DNA of 64,000 nucleotides, from positions 3,126,501-3,190,500 of the forward strand of contig NZ_CP060404.1 in assembly GCF_014295035.1 (NCBI RefSeq). The letters run 5' to 3'. This DNA comes from Streptomyces buecherae (GTDB lineage: Bacteria > Actinomycetota > Actinomycetes > Streptomycetales > Streptomycetaceae). Under the pieces are notes generated by a model, which was not told where the DNA came from, ran no database searches, and saw nothing but the letters and a program-made list of their open reading frames with translations. Of the stretch, positions 51,936 through 59,802 are shown piece after piece. The position numbers were made by a program, and so were the translations under genes. Within the stretch, counting starts at the first letter, position 1. Every line of letters begins with the position of its first letter.

Positions 51936-52025
51936 GCCGCCACCCCCAGCGGGGCCGCCGCACGGGCCGCACCGGCGCGGCGGGCCGGGCCACGGTCGAG
52001 GACGCGGAGGGGCAGTGGTTGGGCC

Positions 52026-52055
52026 GGGATCGGCTGGGCGGGGATCGGCTGGGCG
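52026..52055. repeat. Tandem 15-bp repeat upstream of the transposase-like gene
   Basis: Two exact copies of GGGATCGGCTGGGCG lie head to tail, with a third degenerate copy after. It lies about 90 bp upstream of the transposase-like start, in a 251-bp gap otherwise without features. Confidence 0.7.
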
Positions 52056-52186
52056 GGGTGCGACTGGCGCGGAAGCCCGTACGGCATTCCGGCGAACGGC
52101 GCTATGCGCTCACGACTGAACATGGCGTGTGTGCTCTCTGTCTCGAACGAAAGGGTGGCGGTGGAGCGCCGGTGGGCGCGCCGGTG

Positions 52187-53746
52187 CTACCCGGGGTGTT
52201 CGACGACGTCGTGCGGGCGCGTGTGCAGCGGGGAAGCCGTGTCGCGCGGCCGGCCGTCCGCGGTGCGCGGCGGGTGCAGCGCGGCGGTGGCGGGCAGGTC
52301 GTGCTTGTCGAGGGCGCGCTTGGTGGTCTGGTCGCCGCCGTGGCCGCAACCGCCCTGCCCACCTGGCGCGGTGGGGCCGATCGGGCCCGGCGAGCCGCAC
52401 GGCGCCTGCGGCGCGTGCTGGTGGCCGCCGCATCCCGGCGCGCCGTGCGGCCGGTTCTCGGTGCCGCAGTCCGGCGCGTCGGAGTGCGGTCGCTCGACGC
52501 CGGTGGCGGACGCGGTGGCCAGGGCCGTACGGACCGCGCCGAGCGGGCCGGACGGCGGGCCGACGAGGGCGCTCGCGGCGCCGTGACGCGCGAGCGGGCC
52601 CGCGCCCCTGGGCGGGGCGTCCGCCGAACGCTCCCGGCCCGGCCCCTCGCCCCGACCGGGGCGCGCGCAGTCCGCGCCGTCGCCGGCGCAGTCGGACGGC
52701 GCGGGACGCTCGGACGGGTCCGGCAGGGGCGAGGTGCCCGGCTCGTGCGGCCGGTTCGGCGCCTCGGAGTGGCCCGGCGGCTCCGGGTTCGCGGGGGTGT
52801 GCGGCACGCGCGGGCCGGCGTGCGCGGGGGTGTCCGGGGTGCGCGGGCCGGTCTGCGGGCCGAGCGCGTCGGGCGCGGCGGGAAGCAGGCGCGCCGGCGG
52901 AGGCACATCCGCGCCGGGCCGCCCCTGGCCGCCCTCGCCCGGCCTCTCGCCGTGACCGCCGGGGCCCCCGGCGTCCCCGCCACGGCCCTTGCCGTGGCCG
53001 TTGCCCTTGCCCTTGCCGCCGTGGGCCTTGCCGGGGCCGTCGCCGTGGGCCTTGCCCTTGCCGCCGTGGGCCTCGCCCTTGCCTTTGCCCTTGCCGCCGT
53101 GGCCCTTGCCGGGGCCATCGCCGTGGGCCTTGCCCTTACCGCCGGGTGCCTTGTCACCGGACGTGGCGTGTGCGGCCTCGCGCGGCGTCTGCTTGGCCTT
53201 CGCGTGCGCGTTCTCCGTTGCCGCGTGCGCCTTCTTGGCCGGTGCGTGCGCGTTCTTGTCGCCCTTGCCCTTGGCTTCGCCCTTGGACCCACTCCGGCTC
53301 TTGGCCCGGTCGGGCTGGCCGGGGCCGTGCTGCGCGTTGGCCTTGCCGGCCTTGCGGTCGCCGGCGGCCTGCCGGCCGCCGTGCTGGTCCCCGGGCGTGG
53401 ACCTGGTCGCCGTGGCATGAGGCGCGGCCCCGGCGTTCCCCTTGGCCTTCGCCTTGCCGGCCGCTCGGGCGCCGTGAACCGCCGTGTCCTTGCCGGTCGT
53501 CGTGGCGGTTCGGTTCGGGCCGGCCGACGTGGTCCGCGCGCCCTTCGCCGCCCGCTCGCCCTGCGACGCCGACCGGTCGGCGCGCGCCTCGCGCCCGCCG
53601 TCCTGCGAGCCGTTGGCGTGCGCCTGTCCCGCGAGGACGCTCGCCAGCGCGAGGAAGCCACCGAGGGCGCACAGCAACAGCGCCGTGCGTCGAGAGGCCG
53701 ACACGCAGCGGCGCACCGCGGACCAGACAGGAAGACACGCCGTCAC
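52187..53746 (-). CDS. Secreted Lys/Gly/Ala-rich repeat protein
   Basis: 519 residues, no recognised family. A signal peptide is clear: basic start, hydrophobic ALLLCALGGFLALASVLA, cleavage after GQAHA near residue 38. Then comes a long low-complexity basic region of KGKAHGDGPGKGHGGKGKG-type repeats (about 155-265), a Pro-rich segment of PRTPDTPAHAGPRVPHTPAN type, and a C-terminal Cys/His/Gly-rich part (CGTENRPHGAPGCGGHQH). GTG 53746 is supported by an excellent ribosome site, GGGGAGGA 7 nt upstream. The basic spacer resembles cell-wall or nucleic-acid-binding stalks; the Cys/His tail might bind metal. The opposite strand is open but lacks start signals. Confidence 0.7.
   Translation of the reverse strand: MTACLPVWSAVRRCVSASRRTALLLCALGGFLALASVLAGQAHANGSQDGGREARADRSASQGERAAKGARTTSAGPNRTATTTGKDTAVHGARAAGKAKAKGNAGAAPHATATRSTPGDQHGGRQAAGDRKAGKANAQHGPGQPDRAKSRSGSKGEAKGKGDKNAHAPAKKAHAATENAHAKAKQTPREAAHATSGDKAPGGKGKAHGDGPGKGHGGKGKGKGEAHGGKGKAHGDGPGKAHGGKGKGNGHGKGRGGDAGGPGGHGERPGEGGQGRPGADVPPPARLLPAAPDALGPQTGPRTPDTPAHAGPRVPHTPANPEPPGHSEAPNRPHEPGTSPLPDPSERPAPSDCAGDGADCARPGRGEGPGRERSADAPPRGAGPLARHGAASALVGPPSGPLGAVRTALATASATGVERPHSDAPDCGTENRPHGAPGCGGHQHAPQAPCGSPGPIGPTAPGGQGGCGHGGDQTTKRALDKHDLPATAALHPPRTADGRPRDTASPLHTRPHDVVEHPG
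52985..53140 (-). repeat. Coding repeats of the secreted protein (GKAHGDGPGK units)
   Basis: The segment encodes repeated GKGKAHGDGPGK(G/A)HGGKGK units. The DNA shows near-identical copies of CCTTGCCGCCGTGGGCCTTG (plus-strand reading) every 45-66 bp. This is a coding minisatellite that could change copy number. Confidence 0.7.
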
Positions 53747-54578
53747 GGTGAGTTCCTCCCCCTCTGGCTCACGGAACTGGCGGTGCACGCATCGAACACG
53801 AACGCTCAGGACGGTGCAACCCCTGGCACCCGGCGCATTGTTGGCCGCCTCGGCGCGTGAACAGGGCTCTCCGAACTGGCATACGGTCACGGAGCGCCCC
53901 GGTCCGCTCCCGCCGACGGCCGCCGATCCGGCCCCCGCGCCGGTGTGCCTCACTCCCACCCCGGCCGCCCAATCCGCCCGTACGGCGGGCACTCTGCCCC
54001 GAACAGGGCGATTCATCCCGTTGTCGCGCACGGTTACCGAGAGGTTAACTCCGTTTTTTCGTAGGGCCGTTGAGGTCGACCAGACGCTCTGGAACGGGCG
54101 GTCGCGGCACCCCGTCGCCGGCCACGTCGCGCCCCTACCCGACCGTCCGGTGACGCCTCACCGGGCGCGCACGACGGGGGCGCGCGCATCCGCCCACGCG
54201 CCGTCGCGCTGCAAGGCGAACCCCCATGCCGCCCCGCCGGCCCCCGGGAACCCTCCCCCGCGCCGGATTCCGCCCTCCGTCACGTCCCGCTCCCCCCGCG
54301 CCGCCGCCGACCGCACGCCACGGCCGACCGTGCGGCAGCCACCCCGGCCGCAGCCACCCTCGGCCGGAGCCACTCCGAACGGAGCCGCCCCCGGCCCGAG
54401 CGCCCCCGCGCGGAGCGGCCAGCCGGGGTCGCGGGCCGCGCGGCGGTGGCCGGATCGCGGGCCGTTCGGCGTGGCGTACCGGGGCGGTTGGGGCCCGTGG
54501 GTGAGCCGGGCAACATGGGGTTGGTGGAGTCCAACCTTCGCGCCCGCGACCGGCTTTGACGCACTAATCTGCTGCTTC
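53747..54578. other. 832-bp divergent region between the secreted-protein and PucR-type genes
   Basis: No gene is supported: the frame of the PucR gene remains open upstream to 53484 but is Pro/Arg-rich, without motifs. An AT-rich island at 54028-54062 contains the 11-bp direct repeat GTTAC/GTTAA. A TAATCT hexamer 12 bp before the PucR start could be its -10. Confidence 0.55.
54033..54054. promoter_or_regulatory. 11-bp direct repeat resembling PhoP- or GlnR-type boxes
   Basis: GTTACCGAGAG (54033-54043) is followed directly by GTTAACTCCGT (54044-54054). Direct repeats of GTTnAC spaced 11 bp are the form of streptomycete PhoP boxes; GTTAC-n6-GTTAA also recalls a GlnR half-box. It lies about 290 bp upstream of the secreted-protein start. 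The match is suggestive only. Confidence 0.35.
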
Positions 54579-56450
54579 ATGGGACGGGCGGCGTTGGGCA
54601 CTGAGGTGGGGGCGCGGCGGGCGGCGGGCGAGCCCCTGAGCGAGCGGCCGACGCGGGCCGACGGGCCCGGCGACGGCCGGCCCGACAGGACCGGCGACGA
54701 CCGGCCCGAGCAGGCCGACCGCGCCGTGCGCGCCGACGACGTCATGACCCTCTCGCGCCTCGCGACCAAGCGTGGTGCCGTCCGGGCGATCCTGGAGTGG
54801 CTCGCGCACCGCACCGGCGGAGTCGCCACGCTGATCGACGCCGACGGCACGCCCGCCCTCACCCCCGCCCCGCCGCCCAGCCCCGCGCTGCGCGCCGCGA
54901 CGGGCGCCGTGGCCGGGCTGCACCGGCGCGGCACGCCGTCGGCGGTGCTCAGCGTCCCGGCGGCGACCGGCGAACGCGCCGAGCCCGACGCCGGCAGCAC
55001 GGTGTTCCTGGTCTCGCTGACCGCCGGGGCCGGGGGCGCGCACGCGGAGGCCGGTCCGCGCCGGCAGGCCCCGTACCTCGTACTGATCGCCCCCGACGGG
55101 GCGGGGCGGCGGCCCGGGCGCCCGCAGGTGCTGCTCGCCGACGCGGCCCGCACGCTCGGCCTGTGCTGGCGGCTTGAGGAGGCCGACCGCGACCGGGTGC
55201 GGGTGGAGGCCGCCGAGGCGCACGGCCGCGAGGCGGTGCTGCACCTGCTGATGGTCGGCAGCGTCCCGGCCGCCCACCGCATCGCCGCCGCCCTGCAGCC
55301 ACCGCTGCCCCAGCTCGCCTACGTCTACGTGATCGAGTGCCCGGGCCAGCGGCGGTACGAGATCGCCGACCGGATCGCACACGCCGCGCGCGGCAAGGCG
55401 TGGATCGTGCCCTGCCCCGTGCGGCCCACCCATCTGATCGCCCTGGTCCCGGCCGTGCCGGAGCCGGCGGGCAGGGCGGGCGGAGCCGCCAGGGCGGCGC
55501 TCGACCAGGGCGTGGCGCCCCCCGCGCGGCCTCCCGTCGAACCGGCGGGCGGCGCGGCCGAGGGCCGGGTGGACGACGAGAACTGCGCCACCGACTTCCG
55601 CGCGATGTTCGGCGAACTCCCGCACCAGTCCCCCGCGTCGGGCCGCAGCGGGCGCGCCGGCACGACCGTCGAGACGGTGGGGGTGCGCGGGCTTGACCGG
55701 GCCATCGCCGAGCGGGTGCCCGAGTGCCTGATCGGGGTCAGCGGCGAGGTGCCGCTGCGCGAGACCCCGATCGGCTACGAGCAGGCGTTCCACGCGCTGG
55801 CCGTGGCCCGGACCGCTCCCAGTGGGCGGGCCAGCTTCCAACGGGACTTCGACCTGACGCCGCTGGCCACTCCGGAAGCGCTGCGCTGGGCCCAGGAGTT
55901 GCTGGCGCCCTGCCTGCACTACGTGCCGCCGCGGCGGGCCGATCCCGGCGGCGAGGAGTTGCTCGGCACGCTCGGCTCGTGGCTGACCTTCGGCGGCGCC
56001 GCCAGCCGCCATCTGAAGATCCACCGCAACACGCTGGGCGCCCGGGTGCGGCTGATCGACGAGTTGCTCGGGCTCGACCTCGGCCGGCTGGCCGACCAGT
56101 CCGCCGCCTGGCTCGCGCTCCAGCTCCGTGGCGCCCCCCTGCCCACGCCCACCGACCGGCCGCCGGCCACGCTGGAGGACCTGCTCGGCACGCCGGCGGC
56201 CGGCGTCTGGGCGCGCGCCCAGCTCCAGCCGCTGGAGCGGGCGAACCTGCCGTCGGGGACGGAGACCGTACGCGCCTGGCTGCGGGCCGACGCGAAGCTG
56301 CCGCAGGCCGCCGGCGCGCTCGGCATCTCACTGCCTGGCGCCCGCAAGCGGCTGACCAGGGCGGAGGAGGCGTTGGGCCGCTCGCTGCTGCACGCGCCGA
56401 GCGCCAAGTACGAGTTGTGGCTGGCCATGCGGGCGCTCAAGGCGCTGTGA
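54579..56450 (+). CDS. PucR-type helix-turn-helix transcriptional regulator
   Basis: A 623-residue cytosolic regulator. The N-terminal region (60-200) contains a GAF-like or purine-catabolism-type sensing part starting MTLSRLATKRGAVRAILEWL. A middle part (ECLIGVSGEVPLRETPIGYEQAFHALAVARTA, about 385-420) is the GGDEF-like section of CdaR/PucR proteins. The C-terminal PucR HTH occurs twice in degenerate form: TFGGAASRHLKIHRNTLGARVRLIDEL near 470 and LPQAAGALGISLPGARKRLTRAEEAL near 575. ATG 54579 is uncertain; ATG 54744 would remove an Arg/Asp/Pro-rich leader. It is upstream of and co-directional with the DUF4331 gene, which may be its target. Confidence 0.8.
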   Translation: MGRAALGTEVGARRAAGEPLSERPTRADGPGDGRPDRTGDDRPEQADRAVRADDVMTLSRLATKRGAVRAILEWLAHRTGGVATLIDADGTPALTPAPPPSPALRAATGAVAGLHRRGTPSAVLSVPAATGERAEPDAGSTVFLVSLTAGAGGAHAEAGPRRQAPYLVLIAPDGAGRRPGRPQVLLADAARTLGLCWRLEEADRDRVRVEAAEAHGREAVLHLLMVGSVPAAHRIAAALQPPLPQLAYVYVIECPGQRRYEIADRIAHAARGKAWIVPCPVRPTHLIALVPAVPEPAGRAGGAARAALDQGVAPPARPPVEPAGGAAEGRVDDENCATDFRAMFGELPHQSPASGRSGRAGTTVETVGVRGLDRAIAERVPECLIGVSGEVPLRETPIGYEQAFHALAVARTAPSGRASFQRDFDLTPLATPEALRWAQELLAPCLHYVPPRRADPGGEELLGTLGSWLTFGGAASRHLKIHRNTLGARVRLIDELLGLDLGRLADQSAAWLALQLRGAPLPTPTDRPPATLEDLLGTPAAGVWARAQLQPLERANLPSGTETVRAWLRADAKLPQAAGALGISLPGARKRLTRAEEALGRSLLHAPSAKYELWLAMRALKAL

Positions 56451-56941
56451 CCCGGACGCGCTGAACCCACACGCCCGTACCGCGCCCCTCGTTACGGCAT
56501 CCCCGGCGCACCCGCACCCCGGCGCACCCGCACCCCCGGTGCACCCGCACCCCCGGCACACGCCGGGTCCCGGCGCACCCCGGGGCCGGGCCTTGAGTGC
56601 TCCACCCCCTACGCGCCGCGCTGCGACCGCCCCAGCCCCCCAACTCCCGCCCGCCGAACGGGCCGTGGCCTCGTCTCGTACCGAGTTACCGGTACGTCCT
56701 TCAACCACCGGTCGGTGGGCAACCAGTTACCGCCCTGACTGTGCATTCTGTTCCTCGCCCGCGCGTGTCGCCTCGGCCTAGGGTCCAGAGCAGGCCCCGG
56801 CGGGCCGGACCGGATGCTGACCCTCTTCGCCCTCCCTGACGAGGCAGCGCGCGGTTCCCCCCTATTGAGCCGCTGCACCGCGACCGCGGCCCGCCGGTGC
56901 CTGGCCGACGCGCCCTCCCTCGAAGCAGAACAGGATCGCTG
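56451..56941. other. 491-bp gap between the PucR-type and DUF4331 genes
   Basis: No gene is supported. It contains three to four copies of a 16-17-bp unit CCGGCGCACCCGCACC(C) from 56503 to about 56553. Further on are two AGTTACCG octamers (about 56683 and 56725) and the dyad CCACC-GGTC-GGTGG (56705-56718) between them, likely part of the DUF4331 promoter region. Confidence 0.5.
56503..56553. repeat. Tandem 16-17-bp repeats
   Basis: CCGGCGCACCCGCACC, CCGGCGCACCCGCACCC and CCGGTGCACCCGCACCC lie head to tail, with further degenerate copies after. It is intergenic and C-rich on the plus strand. Confidence 0.7.
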
Positions 56942-58018
56942 ATGAGTCATCACCACGACTCGCTCCTCGCACGCCAGGACCCCCGGCTCGACATCAGTGA
57001 CGTCTATGTCTTCCGGGGCGAGCGCGGCACCGTCTTCGTCGTCAACGTCAACCCGCTCTCCGGCACGGGCGGCTTCCACGACGACGAGAGCCTGTACGAG
57101 ATCAAGATCGACACCGACGGCGACGCGGTCGAGGACATCACCTACCGCTTCACCTTCGCCCCCATCACCTTCGCCCCCTTCAGCACGCGCGGCACGCAGC
57201 GCTGGGAGCTGCGCCGGTTCGACGGCGAGGCCGCGCGGGACCGCGACGCGGAGGGTTCGGTGCTGCTGCGCGGCGTGACCGGTGAGCCGGCCGAACTCGT
57301 CCTGCCCGCCGCGGGCGCCGGCGGCGACGAGGACCCGAGCGGCGGGCTGCGGGCCTGGGCCGGGCAGGCCGGCGACCCGTTCTGGATCGAGGGCACGGTG
57401 GTCACCGCCGTCAGGACCGGGATCGCCCAGGGCACCGCCCCCGACCTGGCCGGGTTCGACCCCGCGCGGGCCAGCAACATCTTCGCCGACACCAACGTGC
57501 ACGCGATCGTCCTTGAGGTGCCCGACGCCGACCTCGGCGGCGCCCAGGAGATCGGCTTCTGGGGCGTGACGGTCCTGGCGACCGACGCGGGCGGCTGGCG
57601 GCAGATCAACCGCTGCGCGACGCCGCTGCTCAACACCCTCTTCGACCTCGAAGACCCCGACCAGCACATCGACTTCAACGCGACCGAGCCCGCCGAGGAC
57701 CGGGAGCGGTACGGGGCCGAGATCCGGTCCGCCGTCGAGCGGGGCGCCGGCGCCGCGGGCGCGGTCGCCGAACCCGCCGCCCACGCGGCCCGGGTGCACG
57801 ACCTGCTGCTACCGGACGTGCTGCGCTACGAGGTGGGCACCGAAGCCCACTTCGGGGTGAAGCGGCGCAACGGGCGCGCGTTGACCGACTCGGCGCCGGA
57901 GGTCATGTTCGAGCTGGTGCTCGGCAGGCCCGTCACGATGGGGCTGGACGCGAGCGCGGCTACGGGGGTGCCGCGCGAGACGTTCCCCTACCTGGCGCCG
58001 CCGAAGGCGGAGCGGTGA
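56942..58018 (+). CDS. DUF4331 domain protein
   Basis: A 358-residue protein of the DUF4331 family, whose members are found in many bacteria and lack a known function. Family features are the opening DPRLDISDVYVFRGERGTVFV, the acidic strand DDESLYEIKIDTDGDAVEDI (calcium-loop-like), ARASNIFADTNVHAIVLEVP and the C-terminal half with NRCATPLLNTLF. There is no signal peptide, although homologues are often exported. ATG 56942 has AGGA 8 nt upstream. Its stop overlaps the next gene by 4 nt (GTGA), so the two are coupled. Confidence 0.85.
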   Translation: MSHHHDSLLARQDPRLDISDVYVFRGERGTVFVVNVNPLSGTGGFHDDESLYEIKIDTDGDAVEDITYRFTFAPITFAPFSTRGTQRWELRRFDGEAARDRDAEGSVLLRGVTGEPAELVLPAAGAGGDEDPSGGLRAWAGQAGDPFWIEGTVVTAVRTGIAQGTAPDLAGFDPARASNIFADTNVHAIVLEVPDADLGGAQEIGFWGVTVLATDAGGWRQINRCATPLLNTLFDLEDPDQHIDFNATEPAEDRERYGAEIRSAVERGAGAAGAVAEPAAHAARVHDLLLPDVLRYEVGTEAHFGVKRRNGRALTDSAPEVMFELVLGRPVTMGLDASAATGVPRETFPYLAPPKAER

Positions 58019-58965
58019 CGGCCCGCCCGTGCGCGGCGGCGCGCGTCCCGCGTTGGGTCGCCGCCGCCGCGGACGACCCCGACGCGGTGCGCGCGCTGTG
58101 GCGCGAGGACCCGCGGCGCGGCGTCCGGCTCGCCACCGGCCGCACCTTCGACGCGGTCACGGTCGACCTGCGGACCGGCATGGAGGCCCTGGACCTGCTG
58201 CGCCGCCGGACCGGCGCGCCGGCCGGCGCCTGGCAGGCCCAACTGGCCGGCACGGCCTTCTCCGGCTCGTCGGCGTTGCCCGCGTTATCCGACCTCTCCG
58301 ACCTCTCCGGCCTCGCCGGCCCCGCTGACCTCGGCGGCCTCTCGGGTTCCTCCGGCCCCGCCGATGTCGCTGGCTCGTCCGGCCCGGCGTCCGACGCCGC
58401 TCCCGAGGGGGCGCGTCCGCGAGCCGGGGCGCACCGCAGGCGCGCCTGTCGGGTCGCGCTACGGGCGCACGCCGGCCCGTCGCTGGACGCGGCGCGCACC
58501 TGCCCGTCGCCCGAGGCGGCCTCGTACGACCGGTTCGGGTTCGCCGGCCAGTTCGGGCCCGGGGGCTTCGGGGTGCGGGGGCGGTTCGGGCTCGGCGGCG
58601 GGCGTGGTGGGGGCGCGGGGCGGGCCCGTACCGTGCGGCCCCTGCACTTCCCCACGCTGGTCGACGGGGCCGCGGGTCGGATGCGGCTGCTGGTCCCGCG
58701 CGGGGCGGCGCCCTGGCTGGGCACGCTGCTCACGGCCGGGACCGTGGAGTACCACGGCGCGGGCGCGCGCGTCGTGCTGCCCGGGCCCGGGGCGTTGACC
58801 GACACCGGCACCGGTCTGACCTGGGCGGTGCGGCCCGGGGCCCCGGTCGAGCGGCTGCGCTGTCTCCTCGGCCCGCTCGCGGCGGCGCTGGCCACCGCCC
58901 AGCTCACCGTCGGCTGGTGCTCGGGCGTGCGGGCGCCCGCCGACCCGTACGCGGAGACCGGGTAA
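58015..58965 (+). CDS. Prim-pol-like N-terminal domain protein coupled to DUF4331
   Basis: 316 residues. The N terminus (PRWVAAAADDPDAVRALW, then GVRLATGRTFDAVTVDLRTG) resembles the opening of bifunctional DNA primase/polymerase N-terminal domains, as in many small streptomycete proteins that probably do not prime. The usual catalytic Asp pair seems reduced to the DAVTVDL strand. Residues about 80-125 are a Ser/Gly/Leu/Asp repeat (LSDLSDLSGLAGPADLGG) inserted in the fold. The C-terminal GTVEYHGAGARVVLPGPGAL completes a beta core. GTG 58015 overlaps the DUF4331 stop. The functional assignment is weak. Confidence 0.65.
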   Translation: MTARPCAAARVPRWVAAAADDPDAVRALWREDPRRGVRLATGRTFDAVTVDLRTGMEALDLLRRRTGAPAGAWQAQLAGTAFSGSSALPALSDLSDLSGLAGPADLGGLSGSSGPADVAGSSGPASDAAPEGARPRAGAHRRRACRVALRAHAGPSLDAARTCPSPEAASYDRFGFAGQFGPGGFGVRGRFGLGGGRGGGAGRARTVRPLHFPTLVDGAAGRMRLLVPRGAAPWLGTLLTAGTVEYHGAGARVVLPGPGALTDTGTGLTWAVRPGAPVERLRCLLGPLAAALATAQLTVGWCSGVRAPADPYAETG

Positions 58966-59053
58966 CCCGTACGGGCCGGTAGGGCGTCTGCCCTGGTGGG
59001 CCCGGAACGGGGCCCCGAACGGCGTGAGCGCACCGACGTACGGGAGAGAACGC

Positions 59054-59638
59054 ATGGCACACCTCACCTTCCGACAGGCCCGCGAGGAGGATCACGCTCC
59101 GATCGTGGCGTCGATCCAGACCTGGTGGGGCGAGACCCGCACTCCGGAGGAGGCCCGCGAGCTGTCCCTGTTACTGCCCCGGCTCTTTCTCCAGCACTTC
59201 GCCGCGACCAGCCTGATCGTGGAGCGGCGGCCCGACGCCGAGGAGTCGGACGCGGCGGGCGCGGGCGCAGCGGGCCCGAGCGGGGCGGCCGGTGCGCTCG
59301 CCGGGTTCCTGGTCGGCTTCCACTCGCCCGACCGGCCCGGCACGGCCTACATCCACTTCGTCGGCGTCCACCCGGAGCTGCGCCACCAGGGCGTGGCCCG
59401 GCAGTTGTACGAGCGGTTCTTCGCCCGGGCGGTGGCGGCCGGGCGGCAGGAGGTGCGCTCGATCGTCTCGCCGGCCAACAAGCCGTCCATCGCCTTCCAC
59501 CACTCGATGGGCTTCCGGCCCGAGGGCGGCGACTACGAGAGCGACGGCGTCCCCGTCCACCGCGACTACGACGGGCCCGGCCACGACCGGATCAGCTTCC
59601 GGCGCGTGCTGTCCGCCCCGCCGGCCCCCGAGGCGTAA
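59054..59638 (+). CDS. GNAT-family N-acetyltransferase
   Basis: 194 residues. The acetyl-CoA binding core is VHPELRHQGVARQLYERFF near residue 115, between strand 4 (GTAYIHFVGV) and helix 3. FRQAREEDHAPIV opens the fold, and NKPSIAFHHSMGFRPEG is the strand-5/helix-4 region. An Ala/Gly-rich loop (EESDAAGAGAAGPSGAAGA) sits between strands 2 and 3. ATG 59054 has GGGAGAG 5-6 nt upstream. The substrate is unknown. It is convergent with mfd across a strong terminator. Confidence 0.9.
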   Translation: MAHLTFRQAREEDHAPIVASIQTWWGETRTPEEARELSLLLPRLFLQHFAATSLIVERRPDAEESDAAGAGAAGPSGAAGALAGFLVGFHSPDRPGTAYIHFVGVHPELRHQGVARQLYERFFARAVAAGRQEVRSIVSPANKPSIAFHHSMGFRPEGGDYESDGVPVHRDYDGPGHDRISFRRVLSAPPAPEA

Positions 59639-59687
59639 CCCGGCGCCGCTCCCCCGGGCCGAGACGCGCTCGGCCCGGCCCACCGCT

Positions 59688-59733
59688 CCCAGACGCCGGG
59701 CCACCTGAGGTCACGCTCGGCCCGGCGTCTGGG
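59688..59733. terminator. Bidirectional terminator between the GNAT gene and mfd
   Basis: CCCAGACGCCGGGCC (59688-59702) and GGCCCGGCGTCTGGG (59719-59733) form a perfect 15-bp stem with a 16-nt loop between convergent genes. Confidence 0.75.
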
Positions 59734-59772
59734 CTCGCCCACCCCCGACGGCCACGAGGCCGCCGGGGCTAT

Positions 59773-59802
59773 GAGGGCTACGAGGGCTACGAGGGCTACG
59801 AG
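59773..59802. repeat. 9-bp tandem repeat GAGGGCTAC at the mfd 3' end
   Basis: Three exact copies plus a partial fourth (GAG). The last full unit supplies the TAG stop codon of mfd on the minus strand, and the other copies repeat that stop downstream in frame. Confidence 0.8.

Noticed and set aside
50709..52186. Complete insertion sequence
   Set aside because: No istB gene, no terminal inverted repeats and no target duplication could be found around the transposase-like gene.
52019..53860. A plus-strand frame of 613 codons opposite the secreted repeat protein, with hydrophobic Ala/Val/Leu repeats
   Set aside because: It lacks a ribosome site and its hydrophobic repeats are the reverse reading of the Lys/Gly repeats. 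The minus strand has a signal peptide and a strong ribosome site. Proteomics could still overturn this.
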